Origin: an uncultured Lachnospiraceae bacterium
GTDB taxonomy: Bacteria > Bacillota > Clostridia > Lachnospirales > Lachnospiraceae
Direction: 5' to 3'
Assembly (NCBI GenBank): GCA_947589095.1
Contig: CANQBX010000030.1
Coordinates: forward strand, 1-42,052
DNA: 42,052 nucleotides
Shown here: positions 32,779 to 41,422 of the stretch, in pieces
Numbering within the stretch: the stretch's first letter is position 1
How the letters are laid out: each line of letters begins with the position of its first letter
The notes under the pieces: model-generated
What the model was told of the DNA's origin: nothing
What the model saw: the letters and a program-made list of their open reading frames with translations, nothing else
Databases searched by the model: none
Made by a program: the position numbers and the translations under genes

Positions 32779-34752
32779 GGCAGCGCCGCTTCCCTGCTTC
32801 CGGTTCCCGGTCAGGCAGAAGCAGCTCTTTACTTCGAACTGCTTTTCCGTGGAATGGATGAGCAGGACACTGTTGTATTTTTTCGCGATATTACGCATGG
32901 CCGTAAGACCATAGCCATGACCGGCCTGTTTTTCCCGCATACTGCCGGGGAACTTTTCCGATGCGCTGTTGACGCATTTGACGAACAGAAAGTTCCCCTG
33001 CAGGTGCATTTCCGTGCGGATATACCGCTCTTCCTCCGGCTTCATCTTCTGGCACGCTTCCAACGCGTTCTGAAGCATATTGCTCAAAAACACACTTAAA
33101 TCCTCATCCGCGATATTCAGATCCGCCGGCACATTCAGCCGGTAATCCGTCCGTACGCCCAGGGCCCTCGCCTGATCCAGATAGGTCCCGGCAATCACAT
33201 TTACCAGCATATTCCGGCTGTAGTACCCGGCCGGAAGCTGTTCGAATTCCCCTGCGACAGCAGCCACATAATCGGACGCCCGCTTTACATCGCCGCTGTC
33301 CAGAATCCCAGCCAAAGCGTTGAAATGATGCCGCATCTCATGGCGCAGTGCGCCGGTCGCCTCCTGCGCGGCCAGCAGATGATGGTAATTCTCCACCGAC
33401 TGCCGTTCACGCTCACGGAGGATATCCATCGTCCGCCGTGTCTGAACCGTTCTTCGGATCACCTCCGCCACAACCGCGATCAGGGTCACATAGGAGACAA
33501 TGTTGGTAACCACATTTAAAAACGATTCATAGTATCCCATGCTGAGAGACGCCAGTATCTCATCCATAAAATATCTGCTCACGCTGCCAGCAGCACGAAT
33601 CTCGTTGAAGAGATAAATAAATGTAACCGCCGCCACAGTAAGTCCGTAGAAGATCACATTTCTCCTGTCCACGCTGTTCCTTCTGTCCCGGGTAAGCCAC
33701 TCGGCGGCATACGCCGCGGCCAGCGCCAGAAGCAGGAGGAACATTGCCCTGCCGGTATAACCGTAGTTTACGATAAGGCCCTGCCGGACATTCAAAAATC
33801 TGCGCACGCATTCATATATGACCCAGACCCCGATACCGGCGCACAGCGGATATTTCCACCATTTTTTTAAACGCAGCACCAGATAAAGGTACAGAGGCGC
33901 TATATAGATTCCATACAGGAAGCTCAGATCCAGCCGCGACCGCAGTTCGCTGTAGTAACCGACCGGAGAATCGTAAAGCCAGTTCAGGAACTGAAGCGCA
34001 AAGTACAGGCACAGGAGCAGCGTTTTACCGTCCGCGTCATTATTATGGATATCCAGCAGAAAGACACCGGCCGTCAGGATCGTCAGAAGCGCATAGACCA
34101 CCATCGCCACGTCTTCCTTAAACGCCGACACAACATATTCTGCCACGCCCGAGTATTCTGTACCGAAGAAAGGATACTCCGGCACGCACTGAAATTCCCG
34201 GTCTTCCGGGAAATAGGTCGTCACGGACAGCCGCCTGCCCTGATAATCCGCGGGAAGATTCATCCGCACCGTTATTCTTCCGCTTCTCTGATTCTTTAGT
34301 ATCCGATTCCAATCCTCCCCGGTCGGTCGCAGGAAACCATCGGTTCCTCTTTCCGTCTGCGGGAAATCCGAATGGAGCAGTTCGTCATCCAGGAACACTT
34401 CCACACCATCCTGATAACTCATCCACTGCAGTTCAGCGCCCATGATATCCTCTGTCATTGTCCGCGTAATGCGTACAGCCGTCGTCCCTTCCGGCAGCAT
34501 CAGTGTATACCCGTCGTCCGCGAATACAGGCTCATATGCCTGCGTCTCTCCGTTTACGAGCAGTTCATAGTCCCAGTCGAAACGCTCGTAAAGGTTATCC
34601 GCAAGGTAGATGTCCGTTTTATCCGTGCGGCTCAGCAGAGAAAAGACGAACATCATAAAAACTATGCCGGCCACGATCAGGGCGATTCCCGCGGCATACC
34701 ATCGATTCCGGTTCTCCGGGTCTATTGGGTCTCTCTTCTTATCCGGACGCAC
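32722..34752 (-). CDS. 7TM sensor histidine kinase, GHKL type
   Basis: 676 aa. One N-terminal membrane anchor (AAGIALIVAGIVFMMFVFSL), an extracellular beta-rich sensor domain at about 45-205 (7TMR-DISM-like), and seven predicted spans at about 210-440. A cytoplasmic kinase follows with phospho-acceptor His in GALRHEMRHHFNALAG (about 469), N-box LSNMLQNALEACQ and G-box GHGYGLTAM. The AgrC/LytS-like GHKL type usually pairs with a LytTR regulator, which is not adjacent here, so it is an orphan in this window. Start is GTG at 34752, with GGAAGG about 8 nt upstream. The C-terminal 26 residues are low-complexity (Ala/Gly/Glu); the final 18 of these codons overlap the alpha-galactosidase. Confidence 0.85.
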   Translation of the reverse strand: MRPDKKRDPIDPENRNRWYAAGIALIVAGIVFMMFVFSLLSRTDKTDIYLADNLYERFDWDYELLVNGETQAYEPVFADDGYTLMLPEGTTAVRITRTMTEDIMGAELQWMSYQDGVEVFLDDELLHSDFPQTERGTDGFLRPTGEDWNRILKNQRSGRITVRMNLPADYQGRRLSVTTYFPEDREFQCVPEYPFFGTEYSGVAEYVVSAFKEDVAMVVYALLTILTAGVFLLDIHNNDADGKTLLLCLYFALQFLNWLYDSPVGYYSELRSRLDLSFLYGIYIAPLYLYLVLRLKKWWKYPLCAGIGVWVIYECVRRFLNVRQGLIVNYGYTGRAMFLLLLALAAAYAAEWLTRDRRNSVDRRNVIFYGLTVAAVTFIYLFNEIRAAGSVSRYFMDEILASLSMGYYESFLNVVTNIVSYVTLIAVVAEVIRRTVQTRRTMDILRERERQSVENYHHLLAAQEATGALRHEMRHHFNALAGILDSGDVKRASDYVAAVAGEFEQLPAGYYSRNMLVNVIAGTYLDQARALGVRTDYRLNVPADLNIADEDLSVFLSNMLQNALEACQKMKPEEERYIRTEMHLQGNFLFVKCVNSASEKFPGSMREKQAGHGYGLTAMRNIAKKYNSVLLIHSTEKQFEVKSCFCLTGNRKQGSGAALPADAERAAAVGRESGAE

Positions 34753-34901
34753 GAAAAATACCTTCCTTTTCTTTGAAAATACACCGATCCGCCATCAAAG
34801 ACGGGCAATTCGGAAATACGATGCCATGTTCAGTTTACCATGGTTCCTTTTTTATAACAACTACATCTTTTTCCGTCCGTACTTTACCACATTCCAAAAA
34901 C

Positions 34902-34940
34902 AAAAAAGCTGCCGTGAAACAATACATTGATCACGGCAGC
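34902..34940 (-). terminator. Intrinsic terminator of the uracil permease gene
   Basis: Perfect 10-bp stem GCTGCCGTGA/TCACGGCAGC, 13-nt loop, then six T on the minus strand. Confidence 0.9.
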
Positions 34941-34969
34941 CGGAATCATTAAATTCACTACTCACTTCT

Positions 34970-36388
34970 TTATCTTTTTTTACGCGCACCTTTATTCCCC
35001 GTGCGCACATTTTCCTGGCTCTTCATTTCCTTCACCGGCTCGTCCTTCTCCTTCGAAAGCAGGACATTGGCCAGAATGCCCAGGATCAGGGAGCAGGCCA
35101 CGGTGCGGATCTCCACCGGTCCGAAGCTGACGGACAGGCCGCCCACGCCGGTGATGAAAATGATCGACGCCACGAACAGATTCCGGTTCTTGTTCAGATC
35201 CACGCTCTGCAGCATCTTAAATCCGCTCATCGCGATAAAGCCGTACAGCGTCACGCAGACGCCGCCCATGACGCAGTTGGGGATGGTCTGCAGGAAGGCC
35301 ATCAGCGGCCCGATGAAGCTGACCAGGATGCACAGGCACGCCGCGCCCCAGATGGAAACCACCGACGCGTTGCGGGTGATCGCGACGCAGCCGATGGACT
35401 CGCCGTAGGTCGTGTTCGGACAGCCGCCGAAGAACGCGCCCGCCATGGATCCCACGCCGTCGCCCAGAAGGGTCCGCGTAAGTCCCGGCTCCTTCAGAAG
35501 ATCCGTGCCGATGATATTGGAAAGGTTCTTATGGTCGGCCAGATGCTCCGCGAAGACCACGAAGGCCACCGGCACATAGGCCGAGAACAGCGTGATCAGA
35601 TAGGACCCGGAGATATCCTTAAGGGCAGATCCCTTTAAGAATGTGAAATCCGGTACCGCGAACAGCTTCACGCCCTTAAACGCCGAATAATCGATCACCG
35701 TGAAGGCCGGGTTCCCGGTCGCCTTCCCGATCAGGGCGAATACTGATGCGCAGGCATAACCAGCCAGGATTCCCAGGATAAACGGGATCAGTTTCGCCAT
35801 CTTCTTCCCGTAGGTGGAACAGAAGATGGTCACGGCCAGCGTCACCAGGCCGCAGATCAGCGCCACATAGACGCTTCCGCCCTCCACGCTGGATCTGGTC
35901 AGATCCCCCACGGCGTTGCCCGCCAGGGAAAGACCGATGATCGCTACCGTAGGCCCGATGATGACCGGCGGCATCAGCCTGTCGATCCATTTCACGCCCG
36001 CGATCTTTACCACAAGCGCCAGCACCGCATAGACGAGTCCCGCCATCACCGCGCCGATGATCAGGCCCCAGTACCCGACGGCCATGGAAGCCGCTCCGGT
36101 GAACGCGCTGATCATGGAACCGATGAACGCGAAGGAACTTCCCAGAAACACCGGGCTCTTGCTGCGCGTAAACAGCAGATACACAAACGTGCCCACGCCC
36201 GCGCCGAAAATAGCCGCCGCCGATGAAAGCTGCGTCCCGCTGCCGAATATCGCTGCAATGTCCTCGGAACTGTTGATCACCGCGGGAACCGCGATGGTCG
36301 CGGCCATGATGGCCAGAAGCTGCTGGATGGCGAAGAGGAGTATTTCTCCCGGCTTCGGCCTGTCGTTGATGTCGTAGATCAGATTCAT
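34970..36388 (-). CDS. uraA: Uracil/xanthine permease (NCS2 family), UraA-like
   Basis: 472 aa, about 14 membrane segments. NCS2 features: PGEILLFAIQQLLAIMAATI at the N-terminus, VKWIDRLMPPVIIGPTVAII, substrate Glu in FVVFAEHLADHKNLS, and the signature GGCPNTTYGESIGCVAITRN. Imports uracil (possibly xanthine) with protons. Basic C-terminus GNKGARKKR. Start at 36388, with GGGGG about 8 nt upstream; the extension to 36544 covers the promoter. It has its own promoter and terminator. A hairpin-repeat unit lies in its 5' untranslated region. Confidence 0.88.
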   Translation of the reverse strand: MNLIYDINDRPKPGEILLFAIQQLLAIMAATIAVPAVINSSEDIAAIFGSGTQLSSAAAIFGAGVGTFVYLLFTRSKSPVFLGSSFAFIGSMISAFTGAASMAVGYWGLIIGAVMAGLVYAVLALVVKIAGVKWIDRLMPPVIIGPTVAIIGLSLAGNAVGDLTRSSVEGGSVYVALICGLVTLAVTIFCSTYGKKMAKLIPFILGILAGYACASVFALIGKATGNPAFTVIDYSAFKGVKLFAVPDFTFLKGSALKDISGSYLITLFSAYVPVAFVVFAEHLADHKNLSNIIGTDLLKEPGLTRTLLGDGVGSMAGAFFGGCPNTTYGESIGCVAITRNASVVSIWGAACLCILVSFIGPLMAFLQTIPNCVMGGVCVTLYGFIAMSGFKMLQSVDLNKNRNLFVASIIFITGVGGLSVSFGPVEIRTVACSLILGILANVLLSKEKDEPVKEMKSQENVRTGNKGARKKR

Positions 36389-36456
36389 CTCTAATTCCCC
36401 CTTTTCTTTCCTCGCGGCTGCCGGGCGGCAGTTTCCGCGGGTTTTCTGGTTTTCTG

Positions 36457-36489
36457 TGCGGACAGAACGCCGGTGACGTTCTATACGTA
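36457..36489 (-). repeat. Hairpin repeat family, single copy in the uraA leader
   Basis: Minus-strand AGAACG-TCACCGG-CGTTCT, a perfect 6-bp stem with the family's 7-nt loop, preceded by GGAAATAC. It lies just inside the transcript from the uraA promoter. Confidence 0.65.
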
Positions 36490-36502
36490 TTTCCAATGAG
36501 AA

Positions 36503-36531
36503 AATATACCATCTGAATGAGGGGATGTCAA
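36503..36531 (-). promoter_or_regulatory. Promoter of uraA
   Basis: Minus-strand TTGACA (36526-36531), 17-nt spacer, TATATT (36503-36508). Confidence 0.8.
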
Positions 36532-36552
36532 TAAAACATTGCAATTTCGGTC

Positions 36553-36969
36553 TTATTCAGTCTTCTTTCCTGCCGCCAACTCCGTAAGTGTCCGGTAGAA
36601 CTCCGGATACTCCTTCGCGAGCCGTACCGGCATTCCGTTCCGATCCAGAAAACAATGCTCCGAATGCGCTTCGCAGACCTCCCGCCCTTCCGCGTTCGTC
36701 ATCCGATAGTCCAGCTTCAGCTTAACGCCCTTAAACTCGGCCACCGAAACCTGAATATCGATCACATCCGCGAACGTGGACGGCCGCCTGTATCGGCAGC
36801 TCACCGACACCACCGGCGAAACAAGGCCCATCTCCTCAAGCTTCGCGTAGTTCCATCCGATCTGATCCAGAAAATGGATCCGCGCCTCCTCCATCCACCT
36901 TACATAATTGGAATGATGAGTGATGCCCATCCGATCGGTTTCATAATACTGTACCACATGACGATACAT
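36553..36969 (-). CDS. Acyl-CoA thioesterase, YbgC/4-hydroxybenzoyl-CoA thioesterase family
   Basis: A 138-aa single hotdog domain. The signature YYETDRMGITHHSNYVRWME contains the catalytic Asp and the HHSNY motif of the 4HBT class I family; CEAHSEHCFLD closes the fold. Hydrolyses short or aromatic acyl-CoA thioesters in the cytosol; physiological substrate unknown. Ribosome site AAAGGAG 8 nt upstream of 36969. It is 33 nt downstream of the proB stop and likely shares its transcript. Confidence 0.9.
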   Translation of the reverse strand: MYRHVVQYYETDRMGITHHSNYVRWMEEARIHFLDQIGWNYAKLEEMGLVSPVVSVSCRYRRPSTFADVIDIQVSVAEFKGVKLKLDYRMTNAEGREVCEAHSEHCFLDRNGMPVRLAKEYPEFYRTLTELAAGKKTE

Positions 36970-37002
36970 GGCGTCTGCTCCTTTGCTTTTTAATCATGAG
37001 CG

Positions 37003-37770
37003 TCATCTTCTCCCGATAAACCGCGTCCCGACGCCCTTCCCGTCCACGATATCATACAGGCTTTCCGGCTTCGCGCCGCTCGTAATGACCATATCGATCC
37101 CGGCGTCTGTGGATATCTTCGCGGCGTGAAGCTTCGTCTTCATGCCGCCGGTTCCCAGGGAACTCCCGGCCCCCTGGGCCGCTTCCAGGATCTGAGGCGT
37201 GATCTCGCGCACGACCTCGATCCGCCCCGCGCTCTCATCCTTTCGGGGATCCGCGGTGTAGAGTCCGTCAATGTCCGTCAGAAGCACCAGAAGGTCCGCC
37301 TCCACGGACACCGCCACCACGGCCGCCAGCGTGTCGTTATCGCCGATGACGATCTCATCCGTGGCCACGGTATCATTTTCATTGACCACCGGCACCGCGC
37401 CGATCTTGAGCAGCCGCAGGATCGTGTTGCGGAAATTCTCGTGCCGCCGCCCGTCCTCGATATCCGCCGCCGTCAGAAGGATCTGCGCTACGGTGTGGGA
37501 GTACTCGGAAAAAAGCTTGTCATAGGTATACATCAGTTCGCACTGTCCCACCGCGGCCGCGGCCTGCTTGCCGGGGATGTCCTCCGGTCTCTCCGAAAGG
37601 CCCAGTTTCCCCACGCCCATGGCGATGGCTCCCGATGAGACGAAGATCACCTCATGTCCCGCGTTCTTCAGATCGCTCAGTACGCGGACAAGACTTTCCA
37701 CCCGGCGGATGTTCATCCGGCCCGTGGCGTATGATAATGTGGACGATCCCACTTTCACGACGATTCGCAT
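37003..37770 (-). CDS. proB: Glutamate 5-kinase
   Basis: 255 aa. Phosphorylates L-glutamate as the first step of proline synthesis. Amino-acid-kinase fold: VVKVGSSTLS, FVSSGAIAMGVGKLG, PVVNENDTVATDEIVIGDND, LLTDIDGLYTADPRKD and GTGGMKTKLHAA. Family members of about 370 aa carry a C-terminal PUA domain; this one ends after the kinase domain (GTRFIGRR), the short form common in some Clostridia. Start at 37770 (MRIVVKVG) with GAGGA 8 nt upstream; the ATG 24 nt earlier has no good site. proA is not in the window. Confidence 0.93.
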   Translation of the reverse strand: MRIVVKVGSSTLSYATGRMNIRRVESLVRVLSDLKNAGHEVIFVSSGAIAMGVGKLGLSERPEDIPGKQAAAAVGQCELMYTYDKLFSEYSHTVAQILLTAADIEDGRRHENFRNTILRLLKIGAVPVVNENDTVATDEIVIGDNDTLAAVVAVSVEADLLVLLTDIDGLYTADPRKDESAGRIEVVREITPQILEAAQGAGSSLGTGGMKTKLHAAKISTDAGIDMVITSGAKPESLYDIVDGKGVGTRFIGRR

Positions 37771-37840
37771 TGGTAATTCCTCGCTTGATTTCATTCTGAT
37801 CTTTTGTGCCATTTATACAAGCACATATAAAAGCTTTTCT

Positions 37841-37869
37841 ATTATAACGAATCATTTTCCAATATTCAA
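37841..37869 (-). promoter_or_regulatory. Promoter of proB
   Basis: Minus-strand TTGAAT (37864-37869), 17-nt spacer, TATAAT (37841-37846). Confidence 0.75.
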
Positions 37870-37904
37870 GAGCATATCGCTCCGCATTTTCTGTTTGCGG
37901 GGTC

Positions 37905-37943
37905 TTCTCAAAATCGGTCAACGGATTTATGATATTGGTATCA
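37905..37943 (+). promoter_or_regulatory. Promoter and candidate operator of the TetR operon
   Basis: TTCTCA (37905-37910), 17-nt spacer, TATGAT (37928-37933). The palindrome TGATA-TTGG-TATCA (37930-37943) overlaps the -10, suiting autorepression by the TetR protein. Confidence 0.45.
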
Positions 37944-37965
37944 GTATCCACGGAGGTGCGGCAAT

Positions 37966-38583
37966 ATGAACCCGAAATTCTTCTCGCTTCCAGAGGAAAA
38001 GCAGCAGGCGGTCCTGAACTCCGGCTACCGCGTGTTCTCCCGGAATTCCTATAAGAACAGCCCCATGAGCCAGATCGCCGCCGAGGCCGGGATCAGCAAA
38101 TCCCTGCTCTTCCACTACTTCCGCAACAAGAAGGAACTGTACCTGTTCCTGTGGGAAAAGTGCGCCGAAATGACCATCGAGGTCCTGACCGAGTACGGCT
38201 GCTATGAACAGGCGGGGCTCTTTGAAAGCATCGAGCGCGGAATGCGGGCGAAAATGGAGATCATCCGCCGCCATCCGGATATGACCAACTTCACGATCCG
38301 GGCGTTCTATGAGAAGGACGCCGAGATCTGCGCCGCCGTCCAGGAAAGCTATCACCGGCATTTCAATTTCAAGGCGGACCAGATGCGCGTCAATCTCGAC
38401 CCGTCCCAGTTTATTCCCGGCCTGGATATCCCGATGATGTACCGGGACATGTACTGGGCTTCGGAAGGCTATCTCTGGGAAATGGTGCAGCGCGGGGACG
38501 TGGATATGGAACGGATGGAGAAGGATTTCACGCAGCTTATCGAATTCTGGAAGAGCATTTATCTCAAAAAGGAAGGTGCTTGA
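37966..38583 (+). CDS. TetR-family transcriptional regulator
   Basis: 205 aa. N-terminal helix-turn-helix at about 12-55 (QQAVLNSGYRVFSRNSYKN, MSQIAAEAGISKSLLFHYFR, NKKELYLFLWEK) and a helical ligand domain after it. Expected to repress the ABC exporter genes that follow in the same direction until a compound binds. GGAGGTG 7 nt upstream of the ATG. 129 nt separate it from the ATPase gene; no terminator was seen in the gap. Confidence 0.92.
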   Translation: MNPKFFSLPEEKQQAVLNSGYRVFSRNSYKNSPMSQIAAEAGISKSLLFHYFRNKKELYLFLWEKCAEMTIEVLTEYGCYEQAGLFESIERGMRAKMEIIRRHPDMTNFTIRAFYEKDAEICAAVQESYHRHFNFKADQMRVNLDPSQFIPGLDIPMMYRDMYWASEGYLWEMVQRGDVDMERMEKDFTQLIEFWKSIYLKKEGA

Positions 38584-38712
38584 AGAAGAAAAGTCTTTGA
38601 GAAAAGAAAAACTCCTTTGGAAAAAAGCTGAAAAGAAAAAGCATGCAGCTAAGTCAGGCGCGGCTTCCCGTGACCATGGCCGCCGTCTAATCTCCGCGAA
38701 AGGAACCAGCAT

Positions 38713-39693
38713 ATGAATGAAAACGCGATCCAAACCAGAAATCTGACGAAATATTACGGCAAAACGCGCGGGATCGAACAGATCGATCTGACCGTCCCGC
38801 GGGGCGATTTCTTCGGCTTCATCGGCCCCAACGGGGCTGGGAAATCCACGACGATCCGCACGCTTCTGGGACTGATCCGTCCCACCGGCGGAGAGGCGAA
38901 AATCTTTGGACTTGATATTATCAATGACCGGGAACGGATCCTGTCACACGTAGGTTATCTGCCTTCCGAGACATCATTCTACCCCGGCATGCGGGTTCGT
39001 GATGTGCTGAAGCTGTCCGCCGAACTGCGCGGGCGCAGCTTTCGCAGAAGTAAGCAGCCGCTCCCAAGGAGCAGCCATGGCATAGCAACTCAGCCCCGGC
39101 GCAGCGATAATCGCTGCGAAGCGACGCTGTCTCCGTGGGAACACGACTGCTCCGAGACGGCACGCCTCTTGTGCGAGCGTCTGCAGCTCGACCCTGCCCG
39201 GAAGGTGGACGAGCTTTCTCTCGGCAACAAAAAGAAGGTCTCCATCGTCTGCGCCCTGCAGCATGACCCAGACCTGCTGATTCTGGACGAACCAACCAGC
39301 GGCCTTGACCCTCTGATGCAGAGAGAATTCTTTGAGATACTCCGGGAACGCAGTGCAGGCGGAACGACCATTTTCCTGTCCAGCCATATTCTCTCGGAGA
39401 TCCAGCACAACTGTGCCCACGCCGCCATGATCAGGGACGGCCGGATTATCGCGTCTGGAAGTGTGGAAGACCTCTCACGGACCGGCGCCAGGCGCGTCAG
39501 CATCCGCGGGCAGATGGATTACGGAGCGCTCTCCAGCGTGAAAAATCTGCGCATTTTGTCGGATGGCGCGGATTTCCTGTATAGAGGAGATGTGCAGGCA
39601 TTGCTGGCGGTCATGGCAAATGGGACGATCCGGGACGTCTCGATCAATGAACCGGATCTGGAAGAGATTTTTCTGCACTATTACACGGATTAG
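38713..39693 (+). CDS. ABC transporter ATP-binding protein with a 36-codon in-frame insertion
   Basis: 326 aa. Walker A GPNGAGKST, Q-loop region HVGYLPSETSFYPGM, signature ELSLGNKKKV, Walker B LLILDEPTSGLDP, switch His in SSHILSEI. Residues 109-144 (from SFRRSKQPLPRSS to TLSPWEH) look foreign. Without them LSAELRGR joins DCSETARLLCERL exactly as in related drug/bacteriocin exporter ATPases. The inserted 108 bases (39037-39144) are Arg/Pro/Ser-coding and full of hairpins. The insert falls in the helical subdomain before the signature motif, so activity may be retained or impaired. Ribosome site AAAGGA 8 nt upstream. Confidence 0.9.
   Translation: MNENAIQTRNLTKYYGKTRGIEQIDLTVPRGDFFGFIGPNGAGKSTTIRTLLGLIRPTGGEAKIFGLDIINDRERILSHVGYLPSETSFYPGMRVRDVLKLSAELRGRSFRRSKQPLPRSSHGIATQPRRSDNRCEATLSPWEHDCSETARLLCERLQLDPARKVDELSLGNKKKVSIVCALQHDPDLLILDEPTSGLDPLMQREFFEILRERSAGGTTIFLSSHILSEIQHNCAHAAMIRDGRIIASGSVEDLSRTGARRVSIRGQMDYGALSSVKNLRILSDGADFLYRGDVQALLAVMANGTIRDVSINEPDLEEIFLHYYTD
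39037..39144 (+). repeat. In-frame palindromic insertion within the ABC ATPase gene
   Basis: A 108-base segment, a multiple of three and free of stop codons in the gene's frame. It contains the hairpins GCTCC-CAA-GGAGC (39060-39072) and GCAGCGA-TAA-TCGCTGC (39101-39117). No target duplication is obvious. Boundaries are inferred from the break in protein family similarity. Confidence 0.55.
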
Positions 39694-39820
39694 CGCAGGA
39701 GCCGTGAATCTTGCCGGTCCATAGAATCAATCCATGTTTGCGGAAGAATACATGCGTCCGGAAAAATACGGAAACCGATACGAACCAACTATCTCCAAGT
39801 ACATAAGGAGCCGAATCAAA

Positions 39821-40606
39821 ATGACCATAATAAAACATGAACTCCGCCAGAACAGAACCTCCTTCGCCGTCTGGACGGCATCCATCGCCTTCCTGCTCAT
39901 CGTCTGCGTATTCCTCTTCCCGGAGATGAAAGGCGAAATGGACTCTATGGGGAATCTGTTCGCGTCTATGGGTAGATTTACCGCCGCTTTTGGAATGGAC
40001 CGACTGAATTTCGGAACGCTGATCGGATACTATTCCATCGAATGCGGCAATATCCTGGGCCTCGGAGGCGCGCTCTTTGCCTCACTTCTCGGCATCTCCG
40101 CTTTGACAAAGGAAGAAAAAGACCGGACGGCAGAATTTCTTCTGACCCATCCGGTCTCAAGAATGCGTGTCATTACGGAGAAGCTGGCCGCGGTTTTCCT
40201 GCAGATCACCGTTATAAACCTGTTGATTCTCATCCTGTCCCTGTTGTCCATCGCGCTGATCGGCGAGGATATTCCCTTCAAGGAACTCCTTCTAATACAC
40301 GGGGCCTACTTTCTGCTCCAGCTGGAACTGGCGTGCATCTGCTTCGGCATCTCCGCGTTCCTGCGCCGTGGAGGCGCCGGAATCGGCATGGGACTTGCCG
40401 CCGCGGCGTATTTTCTGAATCTGGTCGCCAACATCTCCGAAAGCGCCCGGTTCCTTCATTGGCTGACGCCCTTCGCCTACTGCGAAGGCGCGGATATCAT
40501 CGCCGCCGGAAAACTGGACGGCGGCCGGATTGCTGTGGGAACGACATTAGCCGTTATCGGCATCACAGTGGCTTACCGGCATTATGTCAGGAAAGATATC
40601 CGATAG
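39821..40606 (+). CDS. ABC-2 type transporter permease
   Basis: 261 aa, six predicted spans (FAVWTASIAFLLIVCVFLF; LGLGGALFASLLGISALT; ITVINLLILILSLLSIALIG; LLIHGAYFLLQLELACICFG; IGMGLAAAAYFLNLVA; VGTTLAVIGITVAY). KEEKDRTAEFLLTHPVSR is typical of ABC-2 permeases of the NatB/drug-export kind. Partner of the ATPase 127 nt upstream. Start at 39821 with AAGGAG 10 nt upstream; the ATG at 39734 lacks a site. Its stop is 1 nt from the convergent deoD stop. Confidence 0.85.
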   Translation: MTIIKHELRQNRTSFAVWTASIAFLLIVCVFLFPEMKGEMDSMGNLFASMGRFTAAFGMDRLNFGTLIGYYSIECGNILGLGGALFASLLGISALTKEEKDRTAEFLLTHPVSRMRVITEKLAAVFLQITVINLLILILSLLSIALIGEDIPFKELLLIHGAYFLLQLELACICFGISAFLRRGGAGIGMGLAAAAYFLNLVANISESARFLHWLTPFAYCEGADIIAAGKLDGGRIAVGTTLAVIGITVAYRHYVRKDIR

Positions 40607-40607
40607 G

Positions 40608-41330
40608 TCACGCCAGCGCCAGCGCCACCTTCATCATATTCGTAAACGTTTTCTGCCGCTCCTCGGCCGTCGTCACCTCGCCGGTGATCGCGGAATCCGA
40701 GATCGTGCAGATGCACAGCGCATTGGCGCCCGCGGCCGCTGCGTTGCTGTAAAGGGCCGCCGCCTCCATTTCCACGGCCAGGACGCCCATATCTGACCAG
40801 GTCATGCCTCCGGTCACCTGCTTGTCCGGCGCGTAGAACATATCGGAACTCAGGACATTGCCCACATGATATGTGATCCCCAGTTCCTTCGCCGCCGCTA
40901 CAGCCTTCTCCAGAAGCTCAAAGCTGGCGATGCAGGAATAATCCCCCGGCAGGCCAAAGAGCCGCACGTAGTTGGATGTGGTACAGGCTCCCATGCCGAT
41001 GACCATATCGCGGACTTTGCACTTGGGACTTAACGCGCCCGCGGTGCCCACACGGATCAAATTCTTCACCCCGTAGAAATGGATCAACTCGTAGGAATAG
41101 ATGCCGATGGACGGACAACCCATGCCGGTACCCATGACGGAGACCCGTTTCCCGTTATAAAAGCCTGTAAAGCCCAGCATATTGCGGGTGCTGTTGAACT
41201 GCTTCACATCGGTCAGAAAATTGTCCGCAATGAATTTCGCCCGCAGCGGGTCGCCCGGGAGAAGTATAGTCTCGGCGACCTCGCCTTCCATAGCCTCGAT
41301 GTGCGGTGTCGGTACGTTTTTGTTTGCCAT
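40608..41330 (-). CDS. deoD: Purine nucleoside phosphorylase, DeoD type
   Basis: 240 aa, the usual length. Cleaves purine (deoxy)nucleosides with phosphate to free base and ribose 1-phosphate. Motifs: [10 protein letters not shown] at the N-terminus, [52 protein letters not shown] and the catalytic Asp in [18 protein letters not shown] 6 nt before the ATG. Convergent with the ABC permease gene, no shared regulation. Possibly connected with uracil uptake in nucleobase salvage, though not adjacent. Confidence 0.96.
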   Translation of the reverse strand: MANKNVPTPHIEAMEGEVAETILLPGDPLRAKFIADNFLTDVKQFNSTRNMLGFTGFYNGKRVSVMGTGMGCPSIGIYSYELIHFYGVKNLIRVGTAGALSPKCKVRDMVIGMGACTTSNYVRLFGLPGDYSCIASFELLEKAVAAAKELGITYHVGNVLSSDMFYAPDKQVTGGMTWSDMGVLAVEMEAAALYSNAAAAGANALCICTISDSAITGEVTTAEERQKTFTNMMKVALALA

Positions 41331-41422
41331 GATATGCCCTCCTTATTTTGAAATAATAATGTTTTCATATAGCTTATTGTTTTCTAACATACTGCATCCA
41401 GACACTGACCACTATTACATCA

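Noticed and set aside
37927-38733. Minus-strand open frame of 268 codons opposite the TetR gene
   Set aside because: Composition is typical of a shadow frame in GC-rich coding DNA; the TetR frame has motifs and a GGAGGTG site.
39734-39820. Upstream ATG for the ABC-2 permease at 39734
   Set aside because: No ribosome site and an N-terminal extension unlike the family; AAGGAG precedes the ATG at 39821.
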